Source: Ignavibacteriales bacterium (lineage in GTDB: Bacteria; Bacteroidota; Ignavibacteria; Ignavibacteriales; Ignavibacteriaceae). From it: DNA of 56,388 nucleotides. Made by a program: the position numbers and the translations under genes. Location: assembly GCA_016709765.1 (NCBI GenBank), contig JADJMD010000006.1:1-56388 (forward strand). Direction: 5' to 3'. Numbering within the stretch: the stretch's first letter is position 1; every line of letters begins with the position of its first letter. Under the pieces are notes generated by a model. It saw nothing but the letters and a program-made list of their open reading frames with translations. It did not search any database and was not told the DNA's origin. Positions 37,966-47,072 of this stretch are shown here, in pieces.

Positions 37966-38826
37966 TTACTTGATATGAATTCTTGGTTCAATTACAACAG
38001 GTTCTTTTTCCCGCAAGAAATTTTTCTCGAGATGTTCTCTAATAACGTTAAATGCTGTATCAACATCATTACAGAAATGAAATAATTTTAAATCGGCTTC
38101 GTTAATTACACCCTGTTCAATTAATGCATCAAAATTAACAACACTTTTCCAGTACTTTTCATCGTAAATAACAATTCCTAATTTTTTTCTAATCTTTTCA
38201 GTTTGGACAAGCGTTAAGATTTCAAAAAGTTCATCGAAAGTTCCGAATCCACCTGGAAAAACGACAAGTGCTTTTGAAAGATAAGAAAACCAGAATTTGC
38301 GCATAAAGAAATAATGAAATTCAAAACTAAGCTCTTTGGTAACATAAGGATTAACATACTGCTCAAACGGGATGCTGATATTTAATCCCACAGAATACCC
38401 ACCTGCTTTTTTTGCGCCTCTATTTGCCGCTTCCATTATCCCTGGTCCGCCGCCGGTGCAGATGATAAATCGATTTGCTTTAGTTTCAAGGTTCATAGAC
38501 CATTCTGTTAATTTTCGAGAAAGTTCCACAGCATCTTCGTAGTATTTAGACATTTCAACATGTTGCTGTGCTCTTCGTAATTCCTTAGCAAAATTAGTAA
38601 TTGTTTTAGGGTTAGCATTTTTAAATTTAGTAAGTTCTGCATTTGCTTCTTTGCGTGATTTTAATCTTGCTGAACCAAAAAATACAATAGTATCCATAAT
38701 TTTATGTTTTTTAAATCTTGCTTTTGGTTCAAGATATTCTGAAAGCAATCTAATAGTTCTAGCATCTGAGGATGCCAGAAATTCTTCATCGTGATATGCT
38801 TTTACTGTCTTCTGTATTTTAGCCAT
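37966..38826 (-). CDS. LOG-family protein, cytokinin phosphoribohydrolase-like
   Basis: A 286-residue Rossmann-fold protein of the LOG/TIGR00730 family (often mislabelled lysine decarboxylase). Motifs are GSARLKSRKEANAE, CTGGGPGIMEAANRGAKKAGG and ALVVFPGGFGTFDELFEILTLVQTEKI, with the PGGxGTxxE signature. The protein is longer than typical LOG proteins (about 190 residues), with about 60 extra N-terminal and some C-terminal residues, as in the long PpnN-like or type IIb versions. It probably cleaves nucleoside 5'-monophosphates to base and ribose 5-phosphate. Monocistronic; convergent with rpsU. Confidence 0.9.
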   Translation of the reverse strand: MAKIQKTVKAYHDEEFLASSDARTIRLLSEYLEPKARFKKHKIMDTIVFFGSARLKSRKEANAELTKFKNANPKTITNFAKELRRAQQHVEMSKYYEDAVELSRKLTEWSMNLETKANRFIICTGGGPGIMEAANRGAKKAGGYSVGLNISIPFEQYVNPYVTKELSFEFHYFFMRKFWFSYLSKALVVFPGGFGTFDELFEILTLVQTEKIRKKLGIVIYDEKYWKSVVNFDALIEQGVINEADLKLFHFCNDVDTAFNVIREHLEKNFLREKEPVVIEPRIHIK

Positions 38827-38954
38827 GATCAGCCTTTTTTGTTAAAAAATAATTATAAATAAAAAAGTTAAAAAGTTTGTGTTAAATTGAAGAATGGTTT
38901 CTGTTTATATTTGCATAGAAACGAAATTGATTCACCAATATTTATGAAATTCGT

Positions 38955-40247
38955 ATGACAAAATATCATTTTTTTTTGAGAGTTATGATAAAAACTGCTT
39001 TATTAATTTTATTGTTTACGTTAAATAATGTTTTTGCAGCTTCAAAGGAAGAAATCACAAATAAAATAAAAGAGATTCTTAATAATTTACCCGCCAACAC
39101 TATTAGCGGTGTTTTAATTTACAATCCACTAACACAAGACACAATTTTTGCAGTTAATGAATCACAACCAATGACTCCGGCTTCGCTTACAAAATTATTT
39201 ACAACATCAACTTCACTTAGTATTCTGGGCGGTGATCACAAATTATCTACAAAACTTTTCTCAGATGATATCAACCTTAAAGATGGAACTATAAATGGGA
39301 ATCTTTATTTAAAAGGATTTGGCAATTCAACTTTTACAGAATCAGACCTAGAGTATCTAGTAAACGAACTGGCTAAAAGAGGGATTAAGATTATTACGGG
39401 TTATGTAATTGGAGATGATTCTTATTTTGATGACATCTATACTCGCGAAGATTGGATTGAAGGTGAAGGTGCAAATGTAAAACTTCCTCCAATTTCAGCA
39501 TTAGTATTAGACCGAAATCGAACTACGGTTAGAAAAAAAATTAGAAGAAGATACCGTTATATTTCAGAAAATATAAAAGACCCATCTCTTTTTTCGGCGA
39601 GAATGTTATTAGAAAAATTAAAAACTTCTGGTATTGAAGTAAAAGGAAAAATTTCAAAAGGAGTTACACCTCTGAAGGTTTATCAATTAGCAGAAAAATC
39701 AATTCAACTTAAAGAACTGATTTCTATGATAAATAAACACAGCGATAATTTTTTAGCTGAATGCTTATTTAAAACTCTTGGTGCGGAATCAACCAAACTT
39801 CAGGGAAATTCATTCTTTTCTCAACAGGCAATTTTAAAATTTATAAAGGACAATAATATTTATTGGATGGGGACTGAGATTGTTGATGGATCCGGAATTT
39901 CAAGATCTGATCAAGCAACACCGTTAGCAATTAATGGCATACTAGAAAAAATGTATTTTGATCTGGTTCACTTTGATGATTTTTTTAATTCCTTAAGTAT
40001 TGCCGGTGTGGATGGAACTCTAAGAGGAAGAATGATGGGAACAGAAGCTGAAAATAACTTTAGAGGAAAAACGGGATCATTAAATGGTGTTTCGGGGTTA
40101 GCAGGTTATCTAACGACTAAAGATGGCGAAGATTTGATAGTTACCATTATATTTGAGTTTAATAGAGGAGGTTGGGGATATTATAGAGATGTTCAAGATC
40201 AAATTGTAGAATTACTTTTGGATTTAAAAACAAATAGCCCCGATTAA
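38955..40247 (+). CDS. dacB: D-alanyl-D-alanine carboxypeptidase/endopeptidase, PBP4 (DacB) family S13
   Basis: A 430-residue penicillin-binding protein of family S13. It carries a signal peptide (about residues 9-29), the nucleophile motif SLTK (residues 77-80), KHSDNFLAE with the S-x-N motif near residue 260, and RGKTGSLNGVSG with the KTG motif near residue 378. The large inserted domain between SxxK and SxN is present. It hydrolyses terminal D-Ala or cross-bridges of peptidoglycan in the periplasm. The start could also be the internal ATG at 38985 (MIKTALLILL), which gives a more normal signal peptide. Convergent with secG; shared terminator. Confidence 0.93.
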   Translation: MTKYHFFLRVMIKTALLILLFTLNNVFAASKEEITNKIKEILNNLPANTISGVLIYNPLTQDTIFAVNESQPMTPASLTKLFTTSTSLSILGGDHKLSTKLFSDDINLKDGTINGNLYLKGFGNSTFTESDLEYLVNELAKRGIKIITGYVIGDDSYFDDIYTREDWIEGEGANVKLPPISALVLDRNRTTVRKKIRRRYRYISENIKDPSLFSARMLLEKLKTSGIEVKGKISKGVTPLKVYQLAEKSIQLKELISMINKHSDNFLAECLFKTLGAESTKLQGNSFFSQQAILKFIKDNNIYWMGTEIVDGSGISRSDQATPLAINGILEKMYFDLVHFDDFFNSLSIAGVDGTLRGRMMGTEAENNFRGKTGSLNGVSGLAGYLTTKDGEDLIVTIIFEFNRGGWGYYRDVQDQIVELLLDLKTNSPD

Positions 40248-40272
40248 AAATATTAAAAATCTAATCGGAGCT
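40236..40272. terminator. Bidirectional hairpin between dacB and secG
   Basis: Arms AGCCCCGATTA and TAATCGGAGCT form an 11-base stem with one mismatch. The left arm overlaps the last codons of dacB. T-rich loop and AT-rich flanks fit a terminator for both convergent genes, though T runs are imperfect. Confidence 0.6.
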
Positions 40273-40281
40273 AAAATATAA

Positions 40282-40620
40282 CTAATTACCAGTTGGCGCT
40301 TGATTTTGTGGTGGAAGTGTTGGAGCTGTGGGTACGTTAGTTCGTCCACCTTCCTGAATAACACTTCTTTGTTCTACTGTTGTTTGACCCGGTAAAAAGA
40401 ATAAATTTATTACCAGAGCAAGAACAGCCAAAGCACCGGCTAACCACCAAGTACCTTTACTTAAAAAATCTGCAGTTCTACGGGAACCAAACATAGTTCC
40501 CATTCCACCTGCACCACCAAAAGTTCCGGCTAAACCACCACCCTTACTTGATTGCAATAATACCATCACAACAAGAATTATGGCGACAATAGTTGCTAAC
40601 AATACTAACACTGTGTACAT
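40282..40620 (-). CDS. secG: Preprotein translocase subunit SecG
   Basis: SecG, the small accessory subunit of the SecYEG channel. The 112-residue protein has two membrane segments (VLVLLATIVAIILVVMVLLQ and WWLAGALAVLALVINLFF) joined by the family loop SSKGGGLAGTFGGAGGMGTMFGSRRTADFLSKGTW. A Pro/Thr/Gln-rich tail of about 30 residues follows, common in Bacteroidota. It lies just downstream of the tRNA gene on the same strand, with 20 bases between. Confidence 0.95.
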   Translation of the reverse strand: MYTVLVLLATIVAIILVVMVLLQSSKGGGLAGTFGGAGGMGTMFGSRRTADFLSKGTWWLAGALAVLALVINLFFLPGQTTVEQRSVIQEGGRTNVPTAPTLPPQNQAPTGN

Positions 40621-40640
40621 ATTATTTCTCCTTAATATTG

Positions 40641-40714
40641 TAGCGGGGGAGGGATTCGAACCCCCGACACGTGGATTATGATTCCACTGCTCTAACCTAC
40701 TGAGCTACCCCGCC
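40641..40714 (-). tRNA. tRNA-Met (anticodon CAT), elongator type
   Basis: Read on the minus strand: acceptor GGCGGGG pairing with CCCCGCT (1-72 is a G-U wobble) with discriminator A; D arm AGCTCAG...GAGC; anticodon arm GTGGA/TCCAC with a 7-base loop ATCATAA giving anticodon CAT; T arm with GTTCGAATC. The anticodon stem lacks the three G-C pairs of initiator tRNA, so it is elongator Met, or possibly tRNA-Ile2 (lysidine-modified CAT). I prefer Met. The 3' CCA is not encoded. Confidence 0.93.
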
Positions 40715-40771
40715 GAAAATTTAGGTTGTAAATATAAATCTTTGCCTCTGAAATTCAAAAAAAATACTTAA

Positions 40772-41761
40772 TTATGCATTATTTAAGCTTTCCCACAGCT
40801 TATCTTCTAAAAATTTTAAGCCAAATCCCGTTGCTGATGAAAATATCAAAAGAGGTTCTTTGATTTTTTTGATTTTAGTTTTAGCCAGCTTTGCAAGAGT
40901 TTTTTCCGGGACTAAATCTGCTTTAGAAAACGAAACAATTATTTTCTTATCTACAAGTTTTTTGCTGTACTTTTTAAGTTCATTATAAAGCGTGTCAAAA
41001 TCATTCTGATAGTTTTCCGAGGTAATATCTATTAGAAATAATAGAATTCTAGTTCTTTCAATATGCCGCAAAAATTTAATTCCTAATCCCTTACCTTCAT
41101 GAGCACCTTCAATAATTCCTGGAATATCTGCAACCGTAAAGCTTTGATAATCTCGATATCTAACAATTCCTAAATTTGGTTCAAGTGTTGTAAATGGGTA
41201 ATCAGCAATCTTTGGTTTTGCAGCAGATATTTTTGAAATAAGAGTAGATTTACCAGCATTCGGAAATCCAACTAGTCCAACATCTGCGATTAACTTTAAC
41301 TCAAGAATTAATTTTCGTTGTTCTCCAGGTTTTCCATTTGTTGCAAACCTTGGGGTTCTTCTTGTTGGAGTTGCAAAATTACTATTCCCCTTTCCACCTG
41401 TACCCCCTTTTGCAAATTCAACTTTTTTATTTGCTTCGGATAGATCTAACAAAACTTCTTCTGTTTCGGCATCTTTAACAATAGTTCCAACTGGAACTTT
41501 TATGACTATATCCTCACCATTTTTTCCATCTTTTAATGATGTGGCGCCCGGTTTTCCGTCACCCGCAAAAAATTTTTTTTTATATCTAAAATCTAAAAGA
41601 GTTGATAAGTTTGGTTGTGTTTCAAAAATTACACTTCCACCAACGCCGCCATTTCCTCCGGAAGGACCGCCCTTTGGAACAAATTTTTCCCTTCGGAACG
41701 CAACGGCTCCATTGCCGCCTTTACCTGATCCAACTTCAATTTTGACAAAATCAATAAACAT
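40772..41761 (-). CDS. obgE: Obg-family GTPase (ObgE/CgtA)
   Basis: Obg, the essential ribosome-associated GTPase involved in 50S assembly and stress response. The glycine-rich Obg fold spans about residues 1-158 (FIDFVKIEVGSGKGGNGAVAF, KGGPSGGNGGVGGSV, FATPTRRTPRFATNGKPGEQ); the G domain follows with G1 GFPNAGKSTLI, G2/G3 PFTTLEPNLG and VADIPGIIEGAHEGKGLG, and G4 SKADL. At 329 residues it is a short version without the variable C-terminal OCT domain. It starts 5 bases after the stop of the acidic protein gene and should be co-transcribed with it. Confidence 0.95.
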   Translation of the reverse strand: MFIDFVKIEVGSGKGGNGAVAFRREKFVPKGGPSGGNGGVGGSVIFETQPNLSTLLDFRYKKKFFAGDGKPGATSLKDGKNGEDIVIKVPVGTIVKDAETEEVLLDLSEANKKVEFAKGGTGGKGNSNFATPTRRTPRFATNGKPGEQRKLILELKLIADVGLVGFPNAGKSTLISKISAAKPKIADYPFTTLEPNLGIVRYRDYQSFTVADIPGIIEGAHEGKGLGIKFLRHIERTRILLFLIDITSENYQNDFDTLYNELKKYSKKLVDKKIIVSFSKADLVPEKTLAKLAKTKIKKIKEPLLIFSSATGFGLKFLEDKLWESLNNA

Positions 41762-41766
41762 TATTT

Positions 41767-43572
41767 CTATACATTAAATAATTTAGCTACCGCACTTGAT
41801 AATGAACTTGCATCGCGGCTATGTGGTTTGATACGAGCATATTTAAAAATATTTTCTAAAATTGTTGAGGCTTCTTCATACGTATTACACCTAGACATTT
41901 TTTCAACTGTATTTGCAAAATCTTCACTATCAGAATTAAAAAGGTTCTTAATAATTCTATCTATTTCTTTTTTAGAAAGATAAATAAATATATCATCGCC
42001 TCGTTTTTTATTTATTGTTTCGGTGGAAGTTTTTTCAGTCCCTTCATCTTCGTCTTGAGTGTCATCCACCCCAAGTAAATCTTTTTCAAAATCTAATTTT
42101 TCTATTGGTATCTCATTTTCTAATTCTTCAATAATTGGCAGTTCGTGTTCAAACTCTAATGCATCCAAATCTTCAGGAATGCTTTCATCAAATTCTGGTT
42201 TTTTATCTATTACTACAGGAACATCATCATCAATAGATATTTCGAGCTCGTTGTCGTAAAAGTTCAGCAGGTCTTCCTGCTCCTTTTCATCGAGAATAAT
42301 AATTTCATCAGATTTGTCTTTTTCAATTTCTTCCGTTAAATGTGCCAGAACTTCTTCTTCATCAATTGATTTTATTAAAGTTGTTTCATCATCATGAACG
42401 ACATTTAATTCACTAACTAGTTCAGTGTCTTCAAATGAGTTGCTCGAGTCTATCTCAAGTATGTCTGAATTTTCATCTGATTCCTTTGATTCAGTTTCAA
42501 CATGATTAACCTCATCATTTGTAATCTCAGATTTTTCAGGTTTGGATAAGGGTAAAGCTTCTTCAATAACCTCTAAAGGAGTTTCTCCAACAACATCAGT
42601 AGAATTATCTTGGGTTTGAATCTCATTTGATTCACTTATAGTTTCGAGAAGACTCTCATCCACTGCTGAATCGATTTCAGGATTTAGTTCAATGTCTGTC
42701 TCGGTATCTATTAGCTCTTTTTCATCAATAAACTCATCTTTAAGTGGGTTTTCAAAATGCTTGTCGCTGACTATTACTTCAACTCCATGATCTGCATCAA
42801 CAAATGGAGAATCAATACTTAATGTAGAGTAAAGTACTTTCCTAATATCTTCAATATCAACTTTCTTTTTTGATGAACTAGAGTAGGCTCGCTTTAACTT
42901 AAAGAGAAGTTCAGTAAGGTTCTTTTCCTTTAGAAAATTTTCAACTGATTCGACAGAAACACTAGATTTATTTAGACCTCCAACACTAAAATAATCTGCA
43001 ATCGCATATAGTGCATTATCCACTAGTTTACTTTGATGAAGCATGAATAGTTCGCGATCAATCTTATTTACAATTAACTCAAACTCCGTAACCGTAACAT
43101 TTAAAATCTTTTTCTTTGATAAATAAGCCAGAAAAACATTATTCAGATATTCATAATAATAGGTATAGTTTAACATCAAATTAAGTTCATTAATTGAAAC
43201 TGATTTGTTGTTACCAAAAATTAATTTTGAGAGCGACCATTTTGGACGAACAACATAATTGGCATTGAATGAAACTGCCTGAAGTATAATGTTTTTTATA
43301 TCCTCAAAAGAAATCTTTTTTGTTTTTTTAATTTCATTCCCGATGAGAGTAAAATAATTAGAAATTTCTGTCCCTGAATAATCAAACAGAGAATTTTCAA
43401 TTAATTTTTTCCGATCTTCAGAAATAAGGTAATCAATTTCACCTTCCACATATTTTTTTATGGATGGATGTATATCAGTTGAAAGAAATTTTTCAACAGT
43501 TATAAAGGATCCAAGATCTTTTACTTTATTTAAAGTAAAATCACTTATAAATTTTATTTCGTTTTCAAACAT
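41767..43572 (-). CDS. Unrecognised acidic protein upstream of obgE
   Basis: A 601-residue protein that I do not recognise. Three parts can be seen. Residues 1-260 are helical with alternating hydrophobic and charged residues and the K/R-rich patch SSSSKKKVDIEDIRK. Residues 260-515 form a very acidic, low-complexity stretch (many E, D, S; few aromatic residues), likely disordered. Residues 520-601 form a compact helical domain (DDIFIYLSKKEIDRIIKNLFN ... TYEEASTILENIFKYARI). No signal peptide, no membrane segment. The acidic linker could bind basic partners such as ribosomal proteins. Its position five bases before obgE hints at a link to ribosomes, but that is only inference. Confidence 0.75.
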   Translation of the reverse strand: MFENEIKFISDFTLNKVKDLGSFITVEKFLSTDIHPSIKKYVEGEIDYLISEDRKKLIENSLFDYSGTEISNYFTLIGNEIKKTKKISFEDIKNIILQAVSFNANYVVRPKWSLSKLIFGNNKSVSINELNLMLNYTYYYEYLNNVFLAYLSKKKILNVTVTEFELIVNKIDRELFMLHQSKLVDNALYAIADYFSVGGLNKSSVSVESVENFLKEKNLTELLFKLKRAYSSSSKKKVDIEDIRKVLYSTLSIDSPFVDADHGVEVIVSDKHFENPLKDEFIDEKELIDTETDIELNPEIDSAVDESLLETISESNEIQTQDNSTDVVGETPLEVIEEALPLSKPEKSEITNDEVNHVETESKESDENSDILEIDSSNSFEDTELVSELNVVHDDETTLIKSIDEEEVLAHLTEEIEKDKSDEIIILDEKEQEDLLNFYDNELEISIDDDVPVVIDKKPEFDESIPEDLDALEFEHELPIIEELENEIPIEKLDFEKDLLGVDDTQDEDEGTEKTSTETINKKRGDDIFIYLSKKEIDRIIKNLFNSDSEDFANTVEKMSRCNTYEEASTILENIFKYARIKPHSRDASSLSSAVAKLFNV

Positions 43573-43614
43573 ATAATTCTCTTCTAGTTTGATTGTAGGG
43601 CTAAAAATATAAAA

Positions 43615-43662
43615 AAATCCCGATTAAGACTAAACCATACTTTGGTTAGTAAATCGGGATTT
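43615..43662 (-). terminator. Rho-independent terminator after the Ycf48-like gene
   Basis: An outer stem of AAATCCCGATT with AATCGGGATTT (11 perfect pairs) encloses a second stem ACTAA(A)CC/GGTTTAGT. On the minus strand it is followed by a T run. It ends the 43683-46166 transcript. Confidence 0.85.
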
Positions 43663-43682
43663 CAAGTAAATCTTTTCCTAAA

Positions 43683-46166
43683 TCATCTTAATAAAATCAT
43701 TTTCCTAGAATTAACAAAACTACCAGCCTGTAATTTATAAATGTAAACGCCGCTTGCAAACTTTGAAGCATCAAATACCTTCTCATATCTTCCGGCTTTC
43801 ATATTTTCATTAACTAGTGTTGTTACTCTCTGTCCAAGAATATCATATATCTCCATGCTAACTAATCCATCTTCCGGAAGATCGAATTTTATTGTTGTAA
43901 TTGGATTGAAAGGGTTGGGGTAGTTTTGTTCTAAAGAAAATTTTGTTGGGGTACCTATTTCAACTTCAATTGTATTTGAGTATTCAAACATTCCATTGTA
44001 GTCTATTTGCTTTAATCTGTATCGATATTTCCCAGCGCCCAAATTTTTATCAATAAAAGAATAGATATACGGCTCAGTAGAAGTTCCTCTCCCATCCATA
44101 AAGCCTATCTGGTTCCATATCCTTTTGTCATTTGATTTTTCAATTTCAAATCCTTTATTATTCAATTCGGTGACAATCTTCCAATGTAAAATTACTTTAT
44201 TATCATTGTATGTACCACTGAATGAAGTTAATTCTACGGGCACATAACTAGTATCAAAATAGCTGTATATTAAACCATTGTAACCAATTGCATAGCCTAA
44301 ATAATTTAACTGGGCTTGAAATTTTCTTAAACCTACATTTCTTAAGCCTAATATTTCTTGCCAGGTATCACCGCTGTCATTTGTTTCATATACCCCATCT
44401 CCCATAATAAAACCATGTGTATCTGAAAGCCAGCCGAAATTCCTTATTATGTATTGTGAATTTATCTGCTCAATCCAAGTATCACCCGAATCGTCTGATT
44501 TATATAATGACAAAAATTCTATTATAAATCCTTTCAAACCATTAAAATAAATATCGTTACTAAAAAAGACAGGTATATCCGTTCTCTGAATCCAGTTTTG
44601 CCCTCCGTCATTTGTTTGCCAAACATACCTGCTTGTTGCCCACCCGTTTAAGCTGTCAACAAAAAATATACTTGTATAACTATCTGCCGGTAGCGTTATC
44701 TGTGTAATCCAATTCTCTCCTTTATCTGTAGTTTTATAAATTGTACCGCTGTGTATTGCCCAACCAGTATTTTGATTTATAAAAAATATTTTCCCTGCTC
44801 CTGTAGTTCCATTCGTAGGATACCAACTCTCTCCTCCATCTGTTGTTTTGTATATAGAATTGCTGGCCCCTATAAATCCGGTTAAACTGTCAAGAAATAA
44901 TAAATCAACTCCATCCGGTGCACCAGTAACAATTTCCCAGCTTATTCCTCCATCTATACTTTTGTACAATCCATTATTGTTAGAATAACCAAAACTACTT
45001 ATTACAAATCCTTTCTGTTCATTTACAAAAAATACATCTGAGAAATTGTCGTTTATTATTATTCGGCTCCAAACATCAAAGTTACTTTCTGCTTTGTTGA
45101 TATTTAACGCGGTTCCCGCACTGTAACCAATATTATTTTGTTTCATAAATTGTAATTCATAATTATCTGTTATTCCTTGTAAAGTGGTCCAATCCTGTCC
45201 TCTATTCGTTGTTTTCCTTGCAGATACATTTGTCATTACAAGGTAACCTGTATCAGGGTTTACATATTGGATACAATTGACTGCTTCAAATGTTAAAGGT
45301 CCTCCATTTACCCAGGTATATCCACCATCGCTGCTGTAAATATTTTTACCTCGATAGCTTGTTCCACCATATCCTGCAGCAGCTATATGCAGACTGTCTA
45401 TTGCATCAATACTAAATAATGCCTGGTTATCTCCGGCTTGTATTATTTCCCAGTTATTTCCGCCATCAGTTGTTTTTAATACTTTTCCATTCGCGGCAAT
45501 AAAACCATACTGTTCAGAAAGAAAATCTATCCACCAGTAATCAGAAGTGTAGCCGGGTGTTAATATTTGTTGCCAGGTTTGCCCACCATCTGTTGTTTTA
45601 ATAAGTGAATTAGATGTTCCGCAAGCCCAACCAAGAGTATCGTTTAACATCCGCAATCCCCAGAAATCTCCTGTTACCGTGCTTAGTATTTGTGTAAATG
45701 TTTCTCCGCCATCAGTTGAGCGGAGAATTATTCCTCCAAATCCGCTGGCTAATACAACTTGTCCATCATAACTTCTAACTTTTAGTATTGGATTTGTTGT
45801 GTTCGTTTCCTTTGTTGCCCACGTTTGTCCGCCGTCCGTTGTTTTAATTAATGCTCCTAGATTTCCACAAGCCCAGCCTGTATCTTTATTTACAAAATGA
45901 ATACCCAGGTAATCAACTCGGGGAATTTTGGGATTTAGTTCTGTCCAAACGCCTGTGCTTTGTAATGGAAACTTGCTTCGTTTTTCTTCAGAAAGATTTT
46001 TACCAAAATACTTATCTTCATAGCTAATGTAGTTTTCACTCAACTCAATTCCGCGCCTATATTGTGTTGGCTTGGTTGTATCTGTTAAGGATTGGTTTAA
46101 ATTTTCTTGCGGATAAATAACTTGACTAATTAGAAGTGATAACAGAAGAAAACAAAAGTTTTTCAT
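43683..46166 (-). CDS. Ycf48/BNR-repeat propeller protein with T9SS sorting domain
   Basis: An 827-residue secreted protein. A signal peptide (MKNFCFLLLSLLISQVIYPQ) is followed by about 13 repeats of the Ycf48/BNR type, each with (K)TTDGG(Q/N/E)(T/N)W, for example LIKTTDGGQTW, ILRSTDGGETF, IYKTTDGGESW and VYETNDSGDTW, building one or two seven-bladed propellers. Then comes a fibronectin-like segment (VELTSFSGTYNDNKVILHWKI) and the C-terminal sorting domain with QNYPNPFNP and KMILLR. Repeat proteins like this are common surface proteins in Ignavibacteria; role may be binding or scaffold. No enzymatic residue is identified. Confidence 0.92.
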   Translation of the reverse strand: MKNFCFLLLSLLISQVIYPQENLNQSLTDTTKPTQYRRGIELSENYISYEDKYFGKNLSEEKRSKFPLQSTGVWTELNPKIPRVDYLGIHFVNKDTGWACGNLGALIKTTDGGQTWATKETNTTNPILKVRSYDGQVVLASGFGGIILRSTDGGETFTQILSTVTGDFWGLRMLNDTLGWACGTSNSLIKTTDGGQTWQQILTPGYTSDYWWIDFLSEQYGFIAANGKVLKTTDGGNNWEIIQAGDNQALFSIDAIDSLHIAAAGYGGTSYRGKNIYSSDGGYTWVNGGPLTFEAVNCIQYVNPDTGYLVMTNVSARKTTNRGQDWTTLQGITDNYELQFMKQNNIGYSAGTALNINKAESNFDVWSRIIINDNFSDVFFVNEQKGFVISSFGYSNNNGLYKSIDGGISWEIVTGAPDGVDLLFLDSLTGFIGASNSIYKTTDGGESWYPTNGTTGAGKIFFINQNTGWAIHSGTIYKTTDKGENWITQITLPADSYTSIFFVDSLNGWATSRYVWQTNDGGQNWIQRTDIPVFFSNDIYFNGLKGFIIEFLSLYKSDDSGDTWIEQINSQYIIRNFGWLSDTHGFIMGDGVYETNDSGDTWQEILGLRNVGLRKFQAQLNYLGYAIGYNGLIYSYFDTSYVPVELTSFSGTYNDNKVILHWKIVTELNNKGFEIEKSNDKRIWNQIGFMDGRGTSTEPYIYSFIDKNLGAGKYRYRLKQIDYNGMFEYSNTIEVEIGTPTKFSLEQNYPNPFNPITTIKFDLPEDGLVSMEIYDILGQRVTTLVNENMKAGRYEKVFDASKFASGVYIYKLQAGSFVNSRKMILLR

Positions 46167-46257
46167 TTTTTATTCCCGTTGTCTAATACAAACGTAAGGA
46201 ATGAAAACTATATAGGCAATTTTTTTTAGATGAATTTTTCAAAGATTTTAAACAAAA

Positions 46258-46281
46258 AAGGCGATTTAAATAAATCGCCTT
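46258..46281 (-). terminator. Rho-independent terminator after sdhB
   Basis: AAGGCGATTT pairs with AAATCGCCTT (10 base pairs, 4-base loop), followed on the minus strand by TTTTTTG TTT. It closes the sdhCAB transcript. Confidence 0.85.
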
Positions 46282-46301
46282 CGTATAATATTTCTTATCT
46301 G

Positions 46302-47072
46302 CTAAGCTTCAACTTCTTTAGATTTTACTTTTGCAATCATAAAGTCTCTGTTCATTCTGGCGATATTTGTAACAGAAATACCTTTAGGGCATTCAGCTTC
46401 GCAAGCATAAGTATTTGTACAGCTTCCAAATCCAAGATCATCCATAACTTTTACCATTTTCTCAACTCTCATGTATCGTTCAGGCTGCCCTTGCGGTAGC
46501 AAAGCGTACTGAGAAACTTTAGCAGAAACAAATAACATAGCACTTGCATTTTTGCAGCTAGCCACACAAGCTCCGCATCCAATACAAGCTGCAGCATCCA
46601 TTGCTAAACTTGAAACTTCTTTTTGGATCGGAATTGCATTTCCATCGGGAACTCCACCCGTATTTATTGAAACATATCCCCCAGCCTGAAGTATTTCATC
46701 AAAACCAGATCGATCAACCATCAAATCTTTTATAACAGGAAAAGCCTTAGCTCTGAATGGTTCAACCCAAATTGTTTCACCATCTTTAAAATTACGCATG
46801 TGTAACTGGCAAGTTGCAATTTTGGGTAATGGACCGTGGGCGTGCCCATTAATTACAAGTCCGCAAGTTCCACAAATACCTTCGCGGCAATCACTTTCAA
46901 AATGTATTGCTTCTTCGCCTTTTAATTCGAGAGTATTATTTAACTCATCAAGCATTTCAAGGAAAGATGCATCAGGAGAAACCTGAACTTTGTATGCGGC
47001 AAAACTACCTACAGATTTATTGTTTTTCTGTCTCCAGATATTAAGCGTAAGGTTTAATTTCTTTGCTTCCAT
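46302..47072 (-). CDS. sdhB: Succinate dehydrogenase/fumarate reductase iron-sulfur subunit
   Basis: The 256-residue electron-transfer subunit of complex II. It carries the 2Fe-2S motif CREGICGTCGLVINGHAHGP, the 4Fe-4S motif CIGCGACVASCKNASAMLF and a third motif CTNTYACEAECPKGI for the 3Fe-4S cluster. It passes electrons from FAD in SdhA to the quinone site in SdhC. The start overlaps the sdhA stop by one base (TAATG). Followed by a terminator, so it is the last gene of the operon. Confidence 0.96.
   Translation of the reverse strand: MEAKKLNLTLNIWRQKNNKSVGSFAAYKVQVSPDASFLEMLDELNNTLELKGEEAIHFESDCREGICGTCGLVINGHAHGPLPKIATCQLHMRNFKDGETIWVEPFRAKAFPVIKDLMVDRSGFDEILQAGGYVSINTGGVPDGNAIPIQKEVSSLAMDAAACIGCGACVASCKNASAMLFVSAKVSQYALLPQGQPERYMRVEKMVKVMDDLGFGSCTNTYACEAECPKGISVTNIARMNRDFMIAKVKSKEVEA

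Noticed and set aside
38877..38913. Possible Bacteroidota-type promoter (TATATTTG at 38906-38913) before dacB
   Set aside because: The -7-like box is good, but the nearest TTG is only 16 bases upstream where about 19-20 are expected; not listed as a feature.
40641..40714. Initiator tRNA or tRNA-Ile2 with anticodon CAT
   Set aside because: No run of three G-C pairs in the anticodon stem and no C1-A72 mismatch, so not initiator; Ile2 cannot be fully excluded but Met identity is more likely.
42059..42259. Ser-rich plus-strand ORF
   Set aside because: Antisense of the acidic repeat part of the protein at 41767-43572; Ser-rich reading is just the complement of Glu/Asp codons.
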